Assembly: GCF_004402485.1 (NCBI RefSeq)
Contig: NZ_SOFG01000019.1
Span: 1-32,581 of the forward strand
Direction of reading: 5' to 3'
DNA from: Cryobacterium algoricola
Lineage (GTDB): Bacteria; Actinomycetota; Actinomycetes; Actinomycetales; Microbacteriaceae
Length of the DNA stretch: 32,581 nt
The position numbers and the translations under genes are program-made. Below the pieces are notes generated by a model. The model saw only the letters and a list, made by a program, of their open reading frames with translations. It was not told the origin of the DNA and did no database searches. Positions within the stretch are counted from its first letter, which is position 1, and each line of letters opens with the position of its first letter. Below, piece by piece: positions 16,471 to 26,711 of this stretch.

Positions 16471-17129
16471 TGGGTCACCACCGGTCCGTTGGAGCTGATC
16501 TGAGGGGCGATCGCGGTTGCGAGTGCCGCGAATTCGTCGTCGTCGGCTGTTCCGACGAGCAGGTAGCTGCTCGTTCCCGCGCTCGTCACGAGGGCGTAGA
16601 CGAAGTTGCCGCGGTCCTTCTCGGCCGCAGGGTTGCGGTAGACGTCCCAGGTGACGCCGCCGAGTGTGAGCGTCTCCGATGCGGGGGCGTCGTTCAGCTG
16701 CTGGCCGATCCAGGTCGGATTGGCGCCGAGAGCCTGGGTGAGGCCGATGAACTCGTTGCGCGGGGTCAGCAAGCCGATGTACCAGGACGGGATCTTGTCG
16801 GTGCCGCCGACACGCCATTGCGCGGCGTTCGCCCGCCAGCCATCCGGGAGAGCGGGAACCACGAGGGGCTCATCGATCCCGACCTGCACCTGGCTTGCGA
16901 CGGCGGCGAAGTCGACGGTGCGGTCGACGGGCCCGTCGCTGCGGGGAACGAGGAGCACGAGCACGAAGACGGCGCCGAGCGTGGCGAGCAGGGACAGGAC
17001 GAGGTTGTTGACGGTCTTGCGCGATCGGTAGTTCCGCGAGTTCGTCGCCAGGCGGTCGGCCGTCTCCTGGGCGGTCTCCGGCCGGCCGAGCTCGGCCACG
17101 ACCCGGGGTGGCCGCTTCGCGGTGCTCAT
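16467..17129 (-). CDS. DUF4245 domain membrane protein
   Basis: 220 residues, function unknown. A cytoplasmic N-terminus with the [22 protein letters not shown] stretch in two parts (about 21-42) is followed by one membrane helix (about 42-61) and an extracytoplasmic domain of about 155 residues. The latter has [10 protein letters not shown], the [10 protein letters not shown] strand and a [16 protein letters not shown] end, as in DUF4245 proteins. The M. tuberculosis relative Rv1100 also lies near fum, glpX and xseAB (from memory). The start ATG overlaps the xseB stop by 4 bp and its stop overlaps the carbonic anhydrase start, so it sits translationally coupled in the middle of the operon. 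Confidence 0.82.
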   Translation of the reverse strand: MSTAKRPPRVVAELGRPETAQETADRLATNSRNYRSRKTVNNLVLSLLATLGAVFVLVLLVPRSDGPVDRTVDFAAVASQVQVGIDEPLVVPALPDGWRANAAQWRVGGTDKIPSWYIGLLTPRNEFIGLTQALGANPTWIGQQLNDAPASETLTLGGVTWDVYRNPAAEKDRGNFVYALVTSAGTSSYLLVGTADDDEFAALATAIAPQISSNGPVVTQ

Positions 17130-17380
17130 TCGGCGCTGGGGCCGGTCGAGGGAGAGGCGGAGTCCAGCTGGCGCGCGCGGGCGGCGTCAAGGCGTGCCTT
17201 GGCTCCGATCAGCCATTCCTCGCAGCGCTGGGCCAGTTCTTCGCCGCGTTCCCAGAGGGCGAGGGACTCTTCGAGGGTTGACGAGCCCTGCTCGAGGGCG
17301 CTCACGACCCGGACGAGTTCGTCCCTGGCCTGCTCGTAGCTCAGGGTGGCGATGTCGGCGGGAGCGGTCATGGCGTCCAT
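17126..17380 (-). CDS. xseB: Exodeoxyribonuclease VII small subunit
   Basis: 84 residues. Small helical subunit of exonuclease VII, which degrades single-stranded DNA from both ends into oligonucleotides and binds as several copies to XseA. The core [20 protein letters not shown], followed by [20 protein letters not shown], is the family signature (about 13-52). ATG 17380 is chosen: it starts one base after the xseA stop with AGGA about 9 nt upstream, inside the xseA end; ATG 17371 is an alternative three codons later. A much longer frame upstream lies within xseA and is not real. The stop overlaps the DUF4245 start. Confidence 0.93.
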   Translation of the reverse strand: MDAMTAPADIATLSYEQARDELVRVVSALEQGSSTLEESLALWERGEELAQRCEEWLIGAKARLDAARARQLDSASPSTGPSAE

Positions 17381-17381
17381 T

Positions 17382-18632
17382 CTATTGAGTCCTGTCTGTC
17401 GTGTTCGGCTCTGTCGCCGGGTCTGCGGCGGGGCCGGCGGTGGCCGCGAGAGTCCCGCTGCCGAGCGTGATCCTGAGCCGGGTGCCGTCCGGAGCGTCGG
17501 CGGCGGCGCGCAGCACGTGGCCGTCCGGCACCTGCACGATCGCGTAGCCGCGGTCGAGGGTGCCCTGCGGGGAGAGTGTGCGGAGCCTCGACCGGAGCTC
17601 GACGATGACACCGGCGGATGCCTCGACGACGCGTTCCACGAGCTCCGTCCCTCGGGCCACGTAGCGGGTGAGGTCTTCGGCACGGGAATCGACGATCCAG
17701 GCCGTGGTGCTGAGCACGGGGCGTGACCGGAGCTGGCCGATCCGGTCGACCTCGGTCGCGAGGATTCCGGTGAGCCGGGTACTCAACCGGGCCCTGGCCT
17801 GCTGCACGCGGTTGAGCTCGTCAGAGACGTCGGGGACGACGCGCTTGGCGGCATCCGTCGGGGTCGATGCCCGGAGGTCGGCGACCTCGTCTAGCAGGGG
17901 CCGGTCGGCCTCGTGGCCGATCGCGCTGACCAGGGGGGTGTGGCAGGCCGCTGCGGCGCGGAGTACGCGTTCGTCGCTGAAGCCGAGCAGGTTCTGGAAG
18001 TCGCCGCCGCCGCGGGCGACGATGATGACGTCGACGTCGGGGTCGGCGTCGAGACGCTGGATCGCCGCGACGACCTCGGCAACGGACCGGTCGCCCTGCA
18101 TGGCCGCGTATGCGAGGTGGAAATCGACAGCGGGCCAGCGCAACTGGGCATTGCGGATGACGTCCTTCTCGGCGTCGGAGTCCTTGCCGGTGACCAGGCC
18201 GATGCAGTGAGGGAGGAAGGGGAGCGGCTTTTTGCGGGAGGCAGCGAAGAGCCCTTCGGCGGCGAGCTGCTTGCGGAGACGCTCCAGGCGTTCGAGCATG
18301 TCGCCGAGGCCGACGTGACGCAGGTCGAAGACCTGCATGGTGAGCGTGCCGCCCTTGACCCAGTAGTTCGGCTTGACCAGGGCGATGACCCGGTCGCCCT
18401 GCTTGAACTCGTCGCTCAGCCGGGCCTTGACGGAGGACCACACGGTGAAGCCCACGGTGGCGTCCTCGCTGAGGTCCTTGAGCTTGCCGTAGACATTGCC
18501 GCCGCTGACGCCCCACTGGGTGATCTCGCCCTCGACCCACGCCGTGCCGAGCCGTTCGATGTACCCGCGGATCTTGTTCGCGAGCAGTGCGACGGGCCAG
18601 GGGGCCTCGAGGGTGGGTGGTGCATCGGTCAT
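17382..18632 (-). CDS. xseA: Exodeoxyribonuclease VII large subunit
   Basis: 416 residues. Catalytic subunit of exonuclease VII. The N-terminal OB-fold (about 10-115) has [20 protein letters not shown] in two parts and [14 protein letters not shown]. The catalytic core follows with the [18 protein letters not shown] segment, the [17 protein letters not shown] motif and [27 protein letters not shown] in two parts. A coiled-coil region (about 270-345) precedes the C-terminal [11 protein letters not shown] segment. The length is on the usual scale. ATG 18632 has GGGAGGA about 8 nt upstream. It is divergent from ispH with only 50 bp between starts, and heads the five-gene operon through fumC. Confidence 0.94.
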   Translation of the reverse strand: MTDAPPTLEAPWPVALLANKIRGYIERLGTAWVEGEITQWGVSGGNVYGKLKDLSEDATVGFTVWSSVKARLSDEFKQGDRVIALVKPNYWVKGGTLTMQVFDLRHVGLGDMLERLERLRKQLAAEGLFAASRKKPLPFLPHCIGLVTGKDSDAEKDVIRNAQLRWPAVDFHLAYAAMQGDRSVAEVVAAIQRLDADPDVDVIIVARGGGDFQNLLGFSDERVLRAAAACHTPLVSAIGHEADRPLLDEVADLRASTPTDAAKRVVPDVSDELNRVQQARARLSTRLTGILATEVDRIGQLRSRPVLSTTAWIVDSRAEDLTRYVARGTELVERVVEASAGVIVELRSRLRTLSPQGTLDRGYAIVQVPDGHVLRAAADAPDGTRLRITLGSGTLAATAGPAADPATEPNTTDRTQ

Positions 18633-18670
18633 GAATCGTTCCTCCCACGGCCTGTCCAGTCACGCACCCA

Positions 18671-18676
18671 TAGAAT
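18671..18676 (+). promoter_or_regulatory. -10 box of a putative leaderless promoter (ispH)
   Basis: TAGAAT, a good -10 match, then GAGCCG, then GTG at 18683. No ribosome site. The 50-bp gap is shared with the divergent xseA leader. Confidence 0.6.
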
Positions 18677-18682
18677 GAGCCG

Positions 18683-19762
18683 GTGACTATCAGCTCGGAT
18701 TCAAGCGTTATCGGCCTCGGCATGCCCCGGATTCCCCGGGCACGCAACGTCCTCAAGGATACCCCGGTGGATGGGCCGAAACGGGTGCTGCTCGCGGCAC
18801 CGCGCGGCTACTGCGCGGGCGTCGACCGCGCCGTGATCGCCGTCGAGAAGGCCCTCGAGCTCTACGGCGCCCCCGTCTATGTGCGCAAGCAGATCGTGCA
18901 CAACGTGCACGTCGTCTCCGAACTGGAGAAGCAGGGCGCCATCTTCGTCGACGAGGTTGACGAAGTTCCCCGCGGCTCGCACCTCGTGTTCAGCGCCCAC
19001 GGAGTGTCTCCGGCTGTCGTCAACGCGGCCGCGGCGCGCGGGCTGCGGGCCATTGACGCGACCTGCCCGCTCGTCACCAAGGTGCACCGCGAGGCCGTGC
19101 GCTTCGCGCGCGATGATTTCGAGATCCTGCTGATCGGCCACGAAGGCCACGAAGAGGTCGAGGGCACGGCCGGGGAAGCCCCCGAGCACACGACCCTCGT
19201 CGGCAGCCCGGACGAGGCGGACACGATCGTGGTGCGCAACCCGGAGAAGGTCGTCTGGCTGTCGCAGACCACCCTCAGCGTCGACGAGACGATGGAGACC
19301 GTGAGCCGGCTGCGTGCCCGGTTCCCGCTGCTCCAGGATCCGCCGAGCGACGACATCTGCTACGCCACCCAGAACCGTCAGGTGGCGATCAAGAAGATCG
19401 CCGAGGCCTCCGACCTCGTGCTCGTGGTCGGTTCGGCGAACTCGTCCAATTCCGTGCGCCTCGTTGAGGTCGCCCTCGAATACGGCGCCCGCGCCGCCTA
19501 CCGGGTCGACTTCGCGAGCGAGGTCAAGCAGGAGTGGCTCGACGGCGTCGCGACGGTCGGAGTGACGAGCGGGGCATCCGTGCCCGAGGAACTCGTGACC
19601 GAGCTTCTGCGCGACCTCGCCGGTGCCGGCTTCGGCGACGTGCAGGAAGTGAAGACCGCGGAGGAGGACCTGCTCTTCTCGCTTCCGAAGGAACTGCGGA
19701 AGGACCTTGCGGGCAACAACGACGCACGGGCCCTCGGTGGGCGCGTGACGCGGACCGAATAG
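18683..19762 (+). CDS. ispH: 4-hydroxy-3-methylbut-2-enyl diphosphate reductase
   Basis: 359 residues. Last enzyme of the MEP isoprenoid route; reduces HMBPP to IPP and DMAPP with a 4Fe-4S cluster. The three cluster cysteines are C44 ([11 protein letters not shown]), C128 (DATCPLVTK) and C226 ([11 protein letters not shown]). Substrate-binding histidines are seen in [15 protein letters not shown] and GHEGHEE, and the SxN motif in [12 protein letters not shown]. The first 30 residues are an extra extension compared with E. coli IspH. GTG 18683 is placed by the TAGAAT box 6 nt upstream. Together with the prenyltransferase at 10756 it supplies the isoprenoid carriers of the cell wall. Confidence 0.94.
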   Translation: MTISSDSSVIGLGMPRIPRARNVLKDTPVDGPKRVLLAAPRGYCAGVDRAVIAVEKALELYGAPVYVRKQIVHNVHVVSELEKQGAIFVDEVDEVPRGSHLVFSAHGVSPAVVNAAAARGLRAIDATCPLVTKVHREAVRFARDDFEILLIGHEGHEEVEGTAGEAPEHTTLVGSPDEADTIVVRNPEKVVWLSQTTLSVDETMETVSRLRARFPLLQDPPSDDICYATQNRQVAIKKIAEASDLVLVVGSANSSNSVRLVEVALEYGARAAYRVDFASEVKQEWLDGVATVGVTSGASVPEELVTELLRDLAGAGFGDVQEVKTAEEDLLFSLPKELRKDLAGNNDARALGGRVTRTE

Positions 19763-19769
19763 CGCCGAT

Positions 19770-19803
19770 GCGGGTGGGGCGCCGTTCGGGCGCTCCCACG
19801 CGG
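19770..19803. terminator. GC-rich hairpin between convergent ispH and DUF6264 gene
   Basis: GTGGGGCGCC and GGCGCTCCCAC pair around a short GTTCG-type loop with one bulged base. No T-tract is seen. It lies 8 nt after the ispH stop, so it can end transcripts from either side. Confidence 0.5.
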
Positions 19804-19807
19804 ATGC

Positions 19808-20377
19808 CTAGGGCTGGCTGTAGAAGTTGATCAGCGTCGGGTCTGTCGTCACGACAACCATCATGAATGCGAAGATCACCACGAACGCGATCACGGCGCC
19901 GATCAACGGAACGTAGAACGCCCGCTTGCCGCGAGTGAGGAGCAGAATCGATGCGGCGGCGGTGAGCAGCCAGAGGATCGCTTCGGTGATGCCACCCGCC
20001 GCGACGAGCCCGGCGACGGAGGAGTCCGGCACATAGGTGCCGAGGTGGGACTGGGTGTACAGCATCTGGATCGCGTCGGGAAGTGCGTTGAGCACCCCGA
20101 TCGACAGGAAGGTCGCGGCGAGGCCGAGTACAAGCAGGCCGAGGGTGACCCGCCGGTCCCAGACGGGCACGGCGGGCTTCGACGGCCCGGTCAGAGTCCC
20201 GAGCGTCGGCGAGGAGTTCGGCTCGCCGGTTGGTGACCGCGGTGACGTGATGCCCGGGTCCCAGCTCCACCCCTCAGGGGCCAGTTCCCCGTAACGGGGC
20301 TGGGGCCGGGGGTCCCGGCGGGGGCTTTCAGGGACGTTATCGCTGGGCACGGGGGTCGTTACGTTCACTTGTTTCAC
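19808..20377 (-). CDS. DUF6264-like membrane protein
   Basis: 189 residues, function unknown. The N-terminal half is Pro-rich and cytoplasmic, with the short motif PRYGELAPEGW (about 27-37) that I associate with DUF6264 proteins of Microbacteriaceae; this family call is from memory. Three or four membrane helices follow (about 78-97, 120-148 and 154-176). The start is read as GTG 20377 with a weak AAAAGA upstream. It lies 88 bp downstream of fba on the same strand, with a hairpin between, so it may have its own promoter. Confidence 0.7.
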   Translation of the reverse strand: MKQVNVTTPVPSDNVPESPRRDPRPQPRYGELAPEGWSWDPGITSPRSPTGEPNSSPTLGTLTGPSKPAVPVWDRRVTLGLLVLGLAATFLSIGVLNALPDAIQMLYTQSHLGTYVPDSSVAGLVAAGGITEAILWLLTAAASILLLTRGKRAFYVPLIGAVIAFVVIFAFMMVVVTTDPTLINFYSQP

Positions 20378-20404
20378 TCTTTTTGATTAGGAACAGATGA
20401 TGTG

Positions 20405-20434
20405 CCGGGGTGGAATCGTATGAGTCCACCCCGG
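20405..20434 (-). terminator. Hairpin after fba
   Basis: A perfect 10-bp stem, CCGGGGTGGA (20405-20414) with TCCACCCCGG (20425-20434), closes a 10-nt loop 31 nt after the fba stop. There is no run of T on either side, so it may rely on Rho or act as an RNA 3' end guard. Confidence 0.6.
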
Positions 20435-20465
20435 TGATGCATTCAGTCCTGCGTTGGGCCGGAGA

Positions 20466-21491
<1,026 letters not shown>

Positions 21492-21530
21492 GTTTCAGCG
21501 TCTCCTCGGTTGTACAGATTCGGTCTTCCC

Positions 21531-21536
21531 ATCCTA
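21531..21536 (-). promoter_or_regulatory. Probable -10 box for fbaA
   Basis: On the minus strand TAGGAT lies 39 nt before the fbaA ATG. No good -35 is visible. Confidence 0.4.
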
Positions 21537-21593
21537 CCGATGGCGGCTGGATGGCTGGACGGGAAACATCAGCCGTTCCCGCTGGGCGGGCGC

Positions 21594-21599
21594 TAGGCT
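21594..21599 (+). promoter_or_regulatory. Probable -10 box for glpX
   Basis: TAGGCT lies 84 nt before the glpX GTG, leaving a leader of about 77 nt. The same hexamer is used by several other genes in the window. No clear -35. Confidence 0.4.
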
Positions 21600-21683
21600 C
21601 TTAAACGGCAGCGCTGGGAAACCGGCGCCGGCCCAAAGCTGGGCCTCGCCACTGCCGCACTCTTCGTCCGGGAAGGACCATCT

Positions 21684-22670
21684 GTGAACAGCCCCGAAAT
21701 CGCCCCCAATTTCACCCACCCTGACCGGAACCTGGCCATGGAGCTGGTGCGTGCGACCGAAGCCGCGGCTATTCGCGCGGTGCCGTTCATCGGTCGCGGA
21801 GACAAGAACGCCGCCGACAAGGCCGCCGTCGACGCGATGCGGGTCTTCCTCGGTACCGTCAACTTCGACGGAGTCATCGTCATCGGCGAGGGCGAGAAGG
21901 ACAAGGCTCCGATGCTCTTCAACGGCGAGCACGTCGGGAACGGCACCGGTCCGGCCTGCGACATCGCCGTGGACCCCATCGACGGAACGAGCCTCACTGC
22001 CGAGGGTCGCCAGAACGCGCTTTCCGTGATCGCCGTGTCGTCCCGCGGCACGATGCTCGATGCCTCCTCGGTGTTCTACATGGACAAGATCGTCACGGGA
22101 GCCGCCGGATTCGGCGTCGTGCACCTCGACCAGCCGATCGGTGACAACCTGCGTGCCCTGTCCCAGGCCACCGGCAAGCCCATCGGCGAGATGGTCGTGG
22201 CCGTGCTCAACCGTCCGCGCCACGAGGGCCTGATCGACGCGATCCGGAGCGCCGGAGCGGGAACGCGTCTCATGTCCGACGGCGACGTCGCCGGCGGTAT
22301 CAACGCGGCCCGCTACGGCACGCGGATCGACATGTGCGTCGGTATCGGTGGCAGCCCGGAGGGCATCACGACGGCGTGCGCGCTCAAGGCGCTCGGCGGG
22401 TTCATGCAGGGCCGACTCGCCCCCAAGGACGACGCCGAACGCGCCAGGGCCATCGCGGCCGGCCTCGACGTCGACAAGGTGCTCGACCTCGACGACATGG
22501 TGTCGGGCGACAACACCTTCTTCGTCGCCACCGGCGTGACCGACGGCGGCCTCGTGGACGGCGTGCGCCGCAAGGGTCCGATCATCCGCACCGAGAGCAT
22601 CGTCATGCGCGGCAAGTCGGGTACCGTCCGCCGCGTCGTGGCCGACCACCTCGCCGCCAAGTGGCTGTAG
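21684..22670 (+). CDS. glpX: Class II fructose-1,6-bisphosphatase
   Basis: 328 residues. Removes the C1 phosphate of fructose 1,6-bisphosphate, the committed step of gluconeogenesis. Metal-binding motifs are intact: the GEGEKDKAPML segment (68-78) and DPIDGTSLTAEGRQNALSV (97-115), plus the C-terminal VSGDNTFFVATGVTDGG stretch. The length equals other GlpX proteins, and actinobacteria often rely on GlpX as the main FBPase. GTG 21684 has GGGAAGG about 7 nt upstream. It diverges from fbaA and converges on rmuC across a long hairpin. Confidence 0.95.
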   Translation: MNSPEIAPNFTHPDRNLAMELVRATEAAAIRAVPFIGRGDKNAADKAAVDAMRVFLGTVNFDGVIVIGEGEKDKAPMLFNGEHVGNGTGPACDIAVDPIDGTSLTAEGRQNALSVIAVSSRGTMLDASSVFYMDKIVTGAAGFGVVHLDQPIGDNLRALSQATGKPIGEMVVAVLNRPRHEGLIDAIRSAGAGTRLMSDGDVAGGINAARYGTRIDMCVGIGGSPEGITTACALKALGGFMQGRLAPKDDAERARAIAAGLDVDKVLDLDDMVSGDNTFFVATGVTDGGLVDGVRRKGPIIRTESIVMRGKSGTVRRVVADHLAAKWL

Positions 22671-22711
22671 CCCGCGCGCACTGACCGCACCCTGACATCA
22701 CCCCGCGTCTC

Positions 22712-22789
22712 CGCACGCGAGAATCGCCGTTCCTGCCCAGCCATCCCGTTTCCCGGGAGACACTCGGTCGGAACGGCGATTGTCGTGCG
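22712..22789. terminator. Long hairpin between convergent glpX and rmuC
   Basis: AATCGCCGTTCC (22722-22733) pairs perfectly with GGAACGGCGATT (22770-22781). Outside this, CGCACG (22712-22717) pairs with CGTGCG (22784-22789) across a small internal loop. The 36-nt apical loop holds a small CCC/GGG pair of its own. No T-tract. It is suitable as a terminator for both strands. Confidence 0.6.
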
Positions 22790-22812
22790 GCACACTGCCG
22801 TGGGGCGCCGAG

Positions 22813-24183
22813 TCAGTCGGCGCGCTGGGCGGATGCTTCGAGCTCGTCCGCCGCGAGTCCCGCGGCTTCCAGCTCGGTCACGAACTCCCAGGCGACGAGT
22901 TCCCGCGGGGACTCCTCGATGCCGGTCAGCGGGGCGAGTACCTTGGATTCGTCGAGGGCGTTGAGCTTGCGCGCCGTCGGCAGGACCTGGCGTTCCATCG
23001 ACCCGACGAAACCGTTGTAGTCCTTGACGGTGCGCTCGATGGAGCGCCCGAGCTTCTCGATGTGGGTGGCGGTGACGGCCAGCCGGGCGTAGAGCTCACG
23101 GCTGAGGTCGAAGAGCAGTTTCGCGTCGTGGGTGAGCACGTCTTGTTGCCAGGTGAACGCGACGGTCTTGAGTACCGACCAGAGCGTCACGGGGGAGGCG
23201 AGAGCGACCCGTTTCGAGAAGGCGAACTCCATGATCGAGGGGTCGGCTTCGAGCGCGGACGACACGAGCGACTCGCTCGGGATGAACGCGATCACGATCT
23301 CCGGGGACGCCTCGAGGCCTTGCCAGTACGCCTTGCTGCCGAGGGCGGTGATGTGGTCGCGCACGGCTTTGACGTGGGCGCCCAGGAGCGCCGTGCGCCG
23401 GGCGCCCTCGGCTCCGGTGGCCGTCGCCGGAATCTGGCTCGCCTCGAGGAATGCGGTGAACGGCACCTTGGCGTCTACGGCGATGTGCTTGCCCCCGGGC
23501 AGGTGCACGACCATGTCGGGCCGGCCGGCCCCCGCGTCGGAGCTGATGCTCGACTGCACGTCGAAATCGACGCGCTCGATGAGTCCGGCGGCCTCGACCA
23601 CGCTGCGCAGCTGGGTCTCTCCCCAGACGCCGCGGGTGTTGTTGGCGCGCAGGGCCGAGGCGAGTGATTCGGCGGTACTGCGCAGGCGCTCCTCTGATTC
23701 GGTGGCGCTGCGGAGCTGCTGGCTCAGTTCCCCGTGCTGCAGGCTGCGCTGGGCCTCGAGTTCGGAGACTTTGAGCTTCATGTCGTGCAGGCTTTCGCGC
23801 ACGGGGGCGAGGGCCTGGAGGACCTTGCTCTCCCGCTGTTCGCGTTCGGTGCGGGCGGCCGCCTCCTCGCGGTGCCGTTCGTCGAACTCGCGCGCCCGGC
23901 GCTGCGCCTCGGCGAGCTGCTCGCGGAGGGCATCCGTCGTGGCCTGCACCGACGCGAGTTCTTCGCGCAGGATGGCGGCCACCGCGGCGTCGGCGGACCG
24001 CAGCTCGGCGAGGTCGACCTGGTGTCGGGCTTCGAGAACCGCGGGATCGACGACGTATGTACCAGCACCGGAGGTGGCCGCGCCGGACCGGGCGGCGCGG
24101 CGTTGCAGCACGATGACCGTGCAGAGGGCGCCGAGTAGCCCACCGAGGACAATGCCGAGAAGAAGTGTGAGCCAGGGATCCAT
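22813..24183 (-). CDS. rmuC: RmuC family DNA recombination protein
   Basis: 456 residues. RmuC proteins limit recombination at inverted repeats and carry a nuclease-like core; the mechanism is not settled. An N-terminal membrane helix (about 4-27) is followed by a coiled coil rich in Ala, Glu and Arg (about 45-195). The RmuC domain starts with RGVWGETQLRSVVEAAGL (about 203-220), continues with GAGRPDMVVHLPGGKHIAVD in two parts and VPFTAFLEA, then VIAFIPSESLVSSAL and VTLWSVLKTVAFTWQQ. ATG 24183 is used; a CAGAGT sits 6 nt upstream and could be a weak leaderless -10. The unknown 203-residue gene lies 59 bp upstream on the same strand. Confidence 0.92.
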   Translation of the reverse strand: MDPWLTLLLGIVLGGLLGALCTVIVLQRRAARSGAATSGAGTYVVDPAVLEARHQVDLAELRSADAAVAAILREELASVQATTDALREQLAEAQRRAREFDERHREEAAARTEREQRESKVLQALAPVRESLHDMKLKVSELEAQRSLQHGELSQQLRSATESEERLRSTAESLASALRANNTRGVWGETQLRSVVEAAGLIERVDFDVQSSISSDAGAGRPDMVVHLPGGKHIAVDAKVPFTAFLEASQIPATATGAEGARRTALLGAHVKAVRDHITALGSKAYWQGLEASPEIVIAFIPSESLVSSALEADPSIMEFAFSKRVALASPVTLWSVLKTVAFTWQQDVLTHDAKLLFDLSRELYARLAVTATHIEKLGRSIERTVKDYNGFVGSMERQVLPTARKLNALDESKVLAPLTGIEESPRELVAWEFVTELEAAGLAADELEASAQRAD

Positions 24184-24242
24184 ATTTCAACTCTGCCAGC
24201 GGCCACCGACACTCAGCGTGCAGGCCCCTGGAGAGTCGCGGG

Positions 24243-24854
24243 TCAGGCTTCGAGCGTGAGCGCCTGAGCGAGCATCTCCGGGTCGTTCCGGGTGGTCCGG
24301 GACACGACGAGGTGCTCCCGGTTGATGCGTTGGGCGAAGAACCCGAGGTAGGGCAGCTGGATGATCGTCGTGAGGCCACCCTGCCAGGCGGTGACGAGCG
24401 CGGGGATCACTCGGTTCTCCGGCAGGGCGCCGAGCGGCGCCGGCATCGTCGTGCGCCACATTCCATAGGCTTCGTCGTCGATGCCGGAGTTCCAGAAGTC
24501 CGAGGGCCAGGTCGACGTCGAGGTCGCCGCCCAGAGTTGCTCGTCGGTAAGGGTGTCCAGGAGGTGCCGGGTCTCTTCGTCTGGCACGCGCATCGCGGGG
24601 TCGGCCGCGTCGAAGTGGGTCCAGGCCCGCCGCCACTCGGCCAGCCAGCGCTGCACGGCGGCGTCGAGGTCGAGGTCGGCCGGGCGGCGGGAGGTGCCCG
24701 GGTCCGGTTCGGAATCCAGGCGGGGGACGCTGTCGATGTCGAGGTGCCAGGCGCTGCGCACGAAGAGCAGGAAGGTCAGGGGCGACCAGCACTCCTCGAC
24801 GTTGATCTGCATGTCCTGGGGCCAGGGGCTCTGCGGCAGCTCTTCGGAGTTCAT
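24243..24854 (-). CDS. Unrecognised conserved-looking protein
   Basis: 203 residues. I do not recognise a family. It is soluble, acidic and rich in Trp (about ten residues), with a short central LPYLGFFAQRI hydrophobic strand near the end. Codon use follows the high-GC third position of true genes in this genome. There is no signal peptide, membrane helix or known catalytic motif. The start ATG at 24854 has no clear ribosome site. It lies 24 bp after the exonuclease stop and 59 bp before rmuC, all on the minus strand, so it may be co-transcribed with two DNA-related genes. The Trp content and size would suit a small-molecule or protein-binding domain; this is only a guess. Confidence 0.7.
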   Translation of the reverse strand: MNSEELPQSPWPQDMQINVEECWSPLTFLLFVRSAWHLDIDSVPRLDSEPDPGTSRRPADLDLDAAVQRWLAEWRRAWTHFDAADPAMRVPDEETRHLLDTLTDEQLWAATSTSTWPSDFWNSGIDDEAYGMWRTTMPAPLGALPENRVIPALVTAWQGGLTTIIQLPYLGFFAQRINREHLVVSRTTRNDPEMLAQALTLEA

Positions 24855-24878
24855 GACGGCGGCTGTATCGATTCGCGG

Positions 24879-25496
24879 CTAGTTCAGCGCCATCGGCCCG
24901 TGGACCGCGGCTTTCGCTGCGACGGCGACCGGTCCGATGGCTCCGACCGAGACCTTGGTGATCCGGGCCAGGTCTTCGACGGTGTCCGCGCCGTGCCGCT
25001 TCGCCGCGTGGATGATGATGGCGGCGCAGGCCTCGGCGTCGGCGAGGGCGTCGTGGTGGGCGAAGTCCTCGAAGCCCGCGGCCATGGCTGCGACCGGGAG
25101 CCGGTAGGAATCCAGGTGGTAGGTGCGGCGGGCGACCTGCAGGCTGCACACGTAGCTGAAGTCGGGCACCGGGAGTCCGGCGACCGTTGAGGCGGTCTTG
25201 ATGACTCCGAGGTCGAAGCCGGCGTTGTGGGCGACGAGGGTGTCACCGTCGGCGAAGGCGACCAGCGCGGGGAGCTGCTGGGCCCAGGTCGGGGCGCCGA
25301 AGACATCCGCCGGGTAGATGCCGTGGATCTTGATGTTCCACTTCAGGAACTCGTCGTGCCCGGGTGCGGGCTGGATGAACCAGCCGACCCGGTCCGTCAC
25401 GACCCCGTCTCGCACCTTCACAAGCCCGACCGAACACGCGGACGCGCTTGAGGAGTTGGCGGTTTCGAAGTCGATGGCGGTGAAGTTGAGGGGCAC
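24879..25496 (-). CDS. DnaQ-like 3'-5' exonuclease
   Basis: 205 residues. DEDDh exonuclease of the DNA polymerase III epsilon type. ExoI motif is AIDFETAN with D9 and E11; ExoII is VAHNAGFDLGV with its Asp; ExoIII is HHDALADAEACA with the HxxxxD pair. The catalytic set is complete. The exonuclease domain fills about 165 residues, and the final 35 residues (VGAIGPVAVAAKAAVHG region) have no known domain. Such stand-alone proteins may proofread, trim RNA or repair DNA. The start is GTG 25496 with a purine-rich AAGG nearby. It is divergent from ychF with 63 bp between starts. Confidence 0.88.
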   Translation of the reverse strand: MPLNFTAIDFETANSSSASACSVGLVKVRDGVVTDRVGWFIQPAPGHDEFLKWNIKIHGIYPADVFGAPTWAQQLPALVAFADGDTLVAHNAGFDLGVIKTASTVAGLPVPDFSYVCSLQVARRTYHLDSYRLPVAAMAAGFEDFAHHDALADAEACAAIIIHAAKRHGADTVEDLARITKVSVGAIGPVAVAAKAAVHGPMALN

Positions 25497-25545
25497 CCCT
25501 TCATGCTCTCACGCGCCACCGACAGGCCCGGCGGGGCCCGCCCGG

Positions 25546-25551
25546 TACGAT
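25546..25551 (+). promoter_or_regulatory. -10 box of a putative leaderless promoter (ychF)
   Basis: TACGAT lies 8 nt before GTG 25560. There is no ribosome site. The longer in-frame start at 25503 would put the -10 box inside the gene. Confidence 0.5.
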
Positions 25552-25559
25552 GGACTCTC

Positions 25560-26629
<1,070 letters not shown>

Positions 26630-26633
<4 letters not shown>

Positions 26634-26669
26634 TCGAACCCGCGAATAGCGGTTTTGATCAGTTTCTTT
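26630..26669 (+). terminator. Rho-independent terminator of ychF
   Basis: CTGATC (26630-26635) pairs with GATCAG (26657-26662), and AACC(C)GC pairs with GCGGTT inside, with loop GAATA. TTTCTTT follows at once. The stem includes the ychF stop codon. Confidence 0.75.
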
Positions 26670-26699
26670 GCTGTTTGGCGTGAGTGTTGGCTGCGCACC

Positions 26700-26705
26700 T
26701 AGGCT
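26700..26705 (+). promoter_or_regulatory. -10 box of a putative leaderless promoter (GNAT gene)
   Basis: TAGGCT, then ATGCAC, then ATG 26712. An earlier in-frame ATG at 26706 directly touches the -10 box and is therefore unlikely to be transcribed. Confidence 0.55.
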
Positions 26706-26711
26706 ATGCAC

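Noticed and set aside
16471..16818. A longer N-terminus for the carbonic anhydrase
   Set aside because: The extra part lies fully within the DUF4245 gene and is Arg-rich shadow sequence; the GTG at 16470 overlaps the DUF4245 stop in a normal coupling.
17381..17683. A longer N-terminus for xseB
   Set aside because: It lies within the xseA end in another frame and is Arg/Ser/Pro-rich; normal XseB proteins have about 80 residues.
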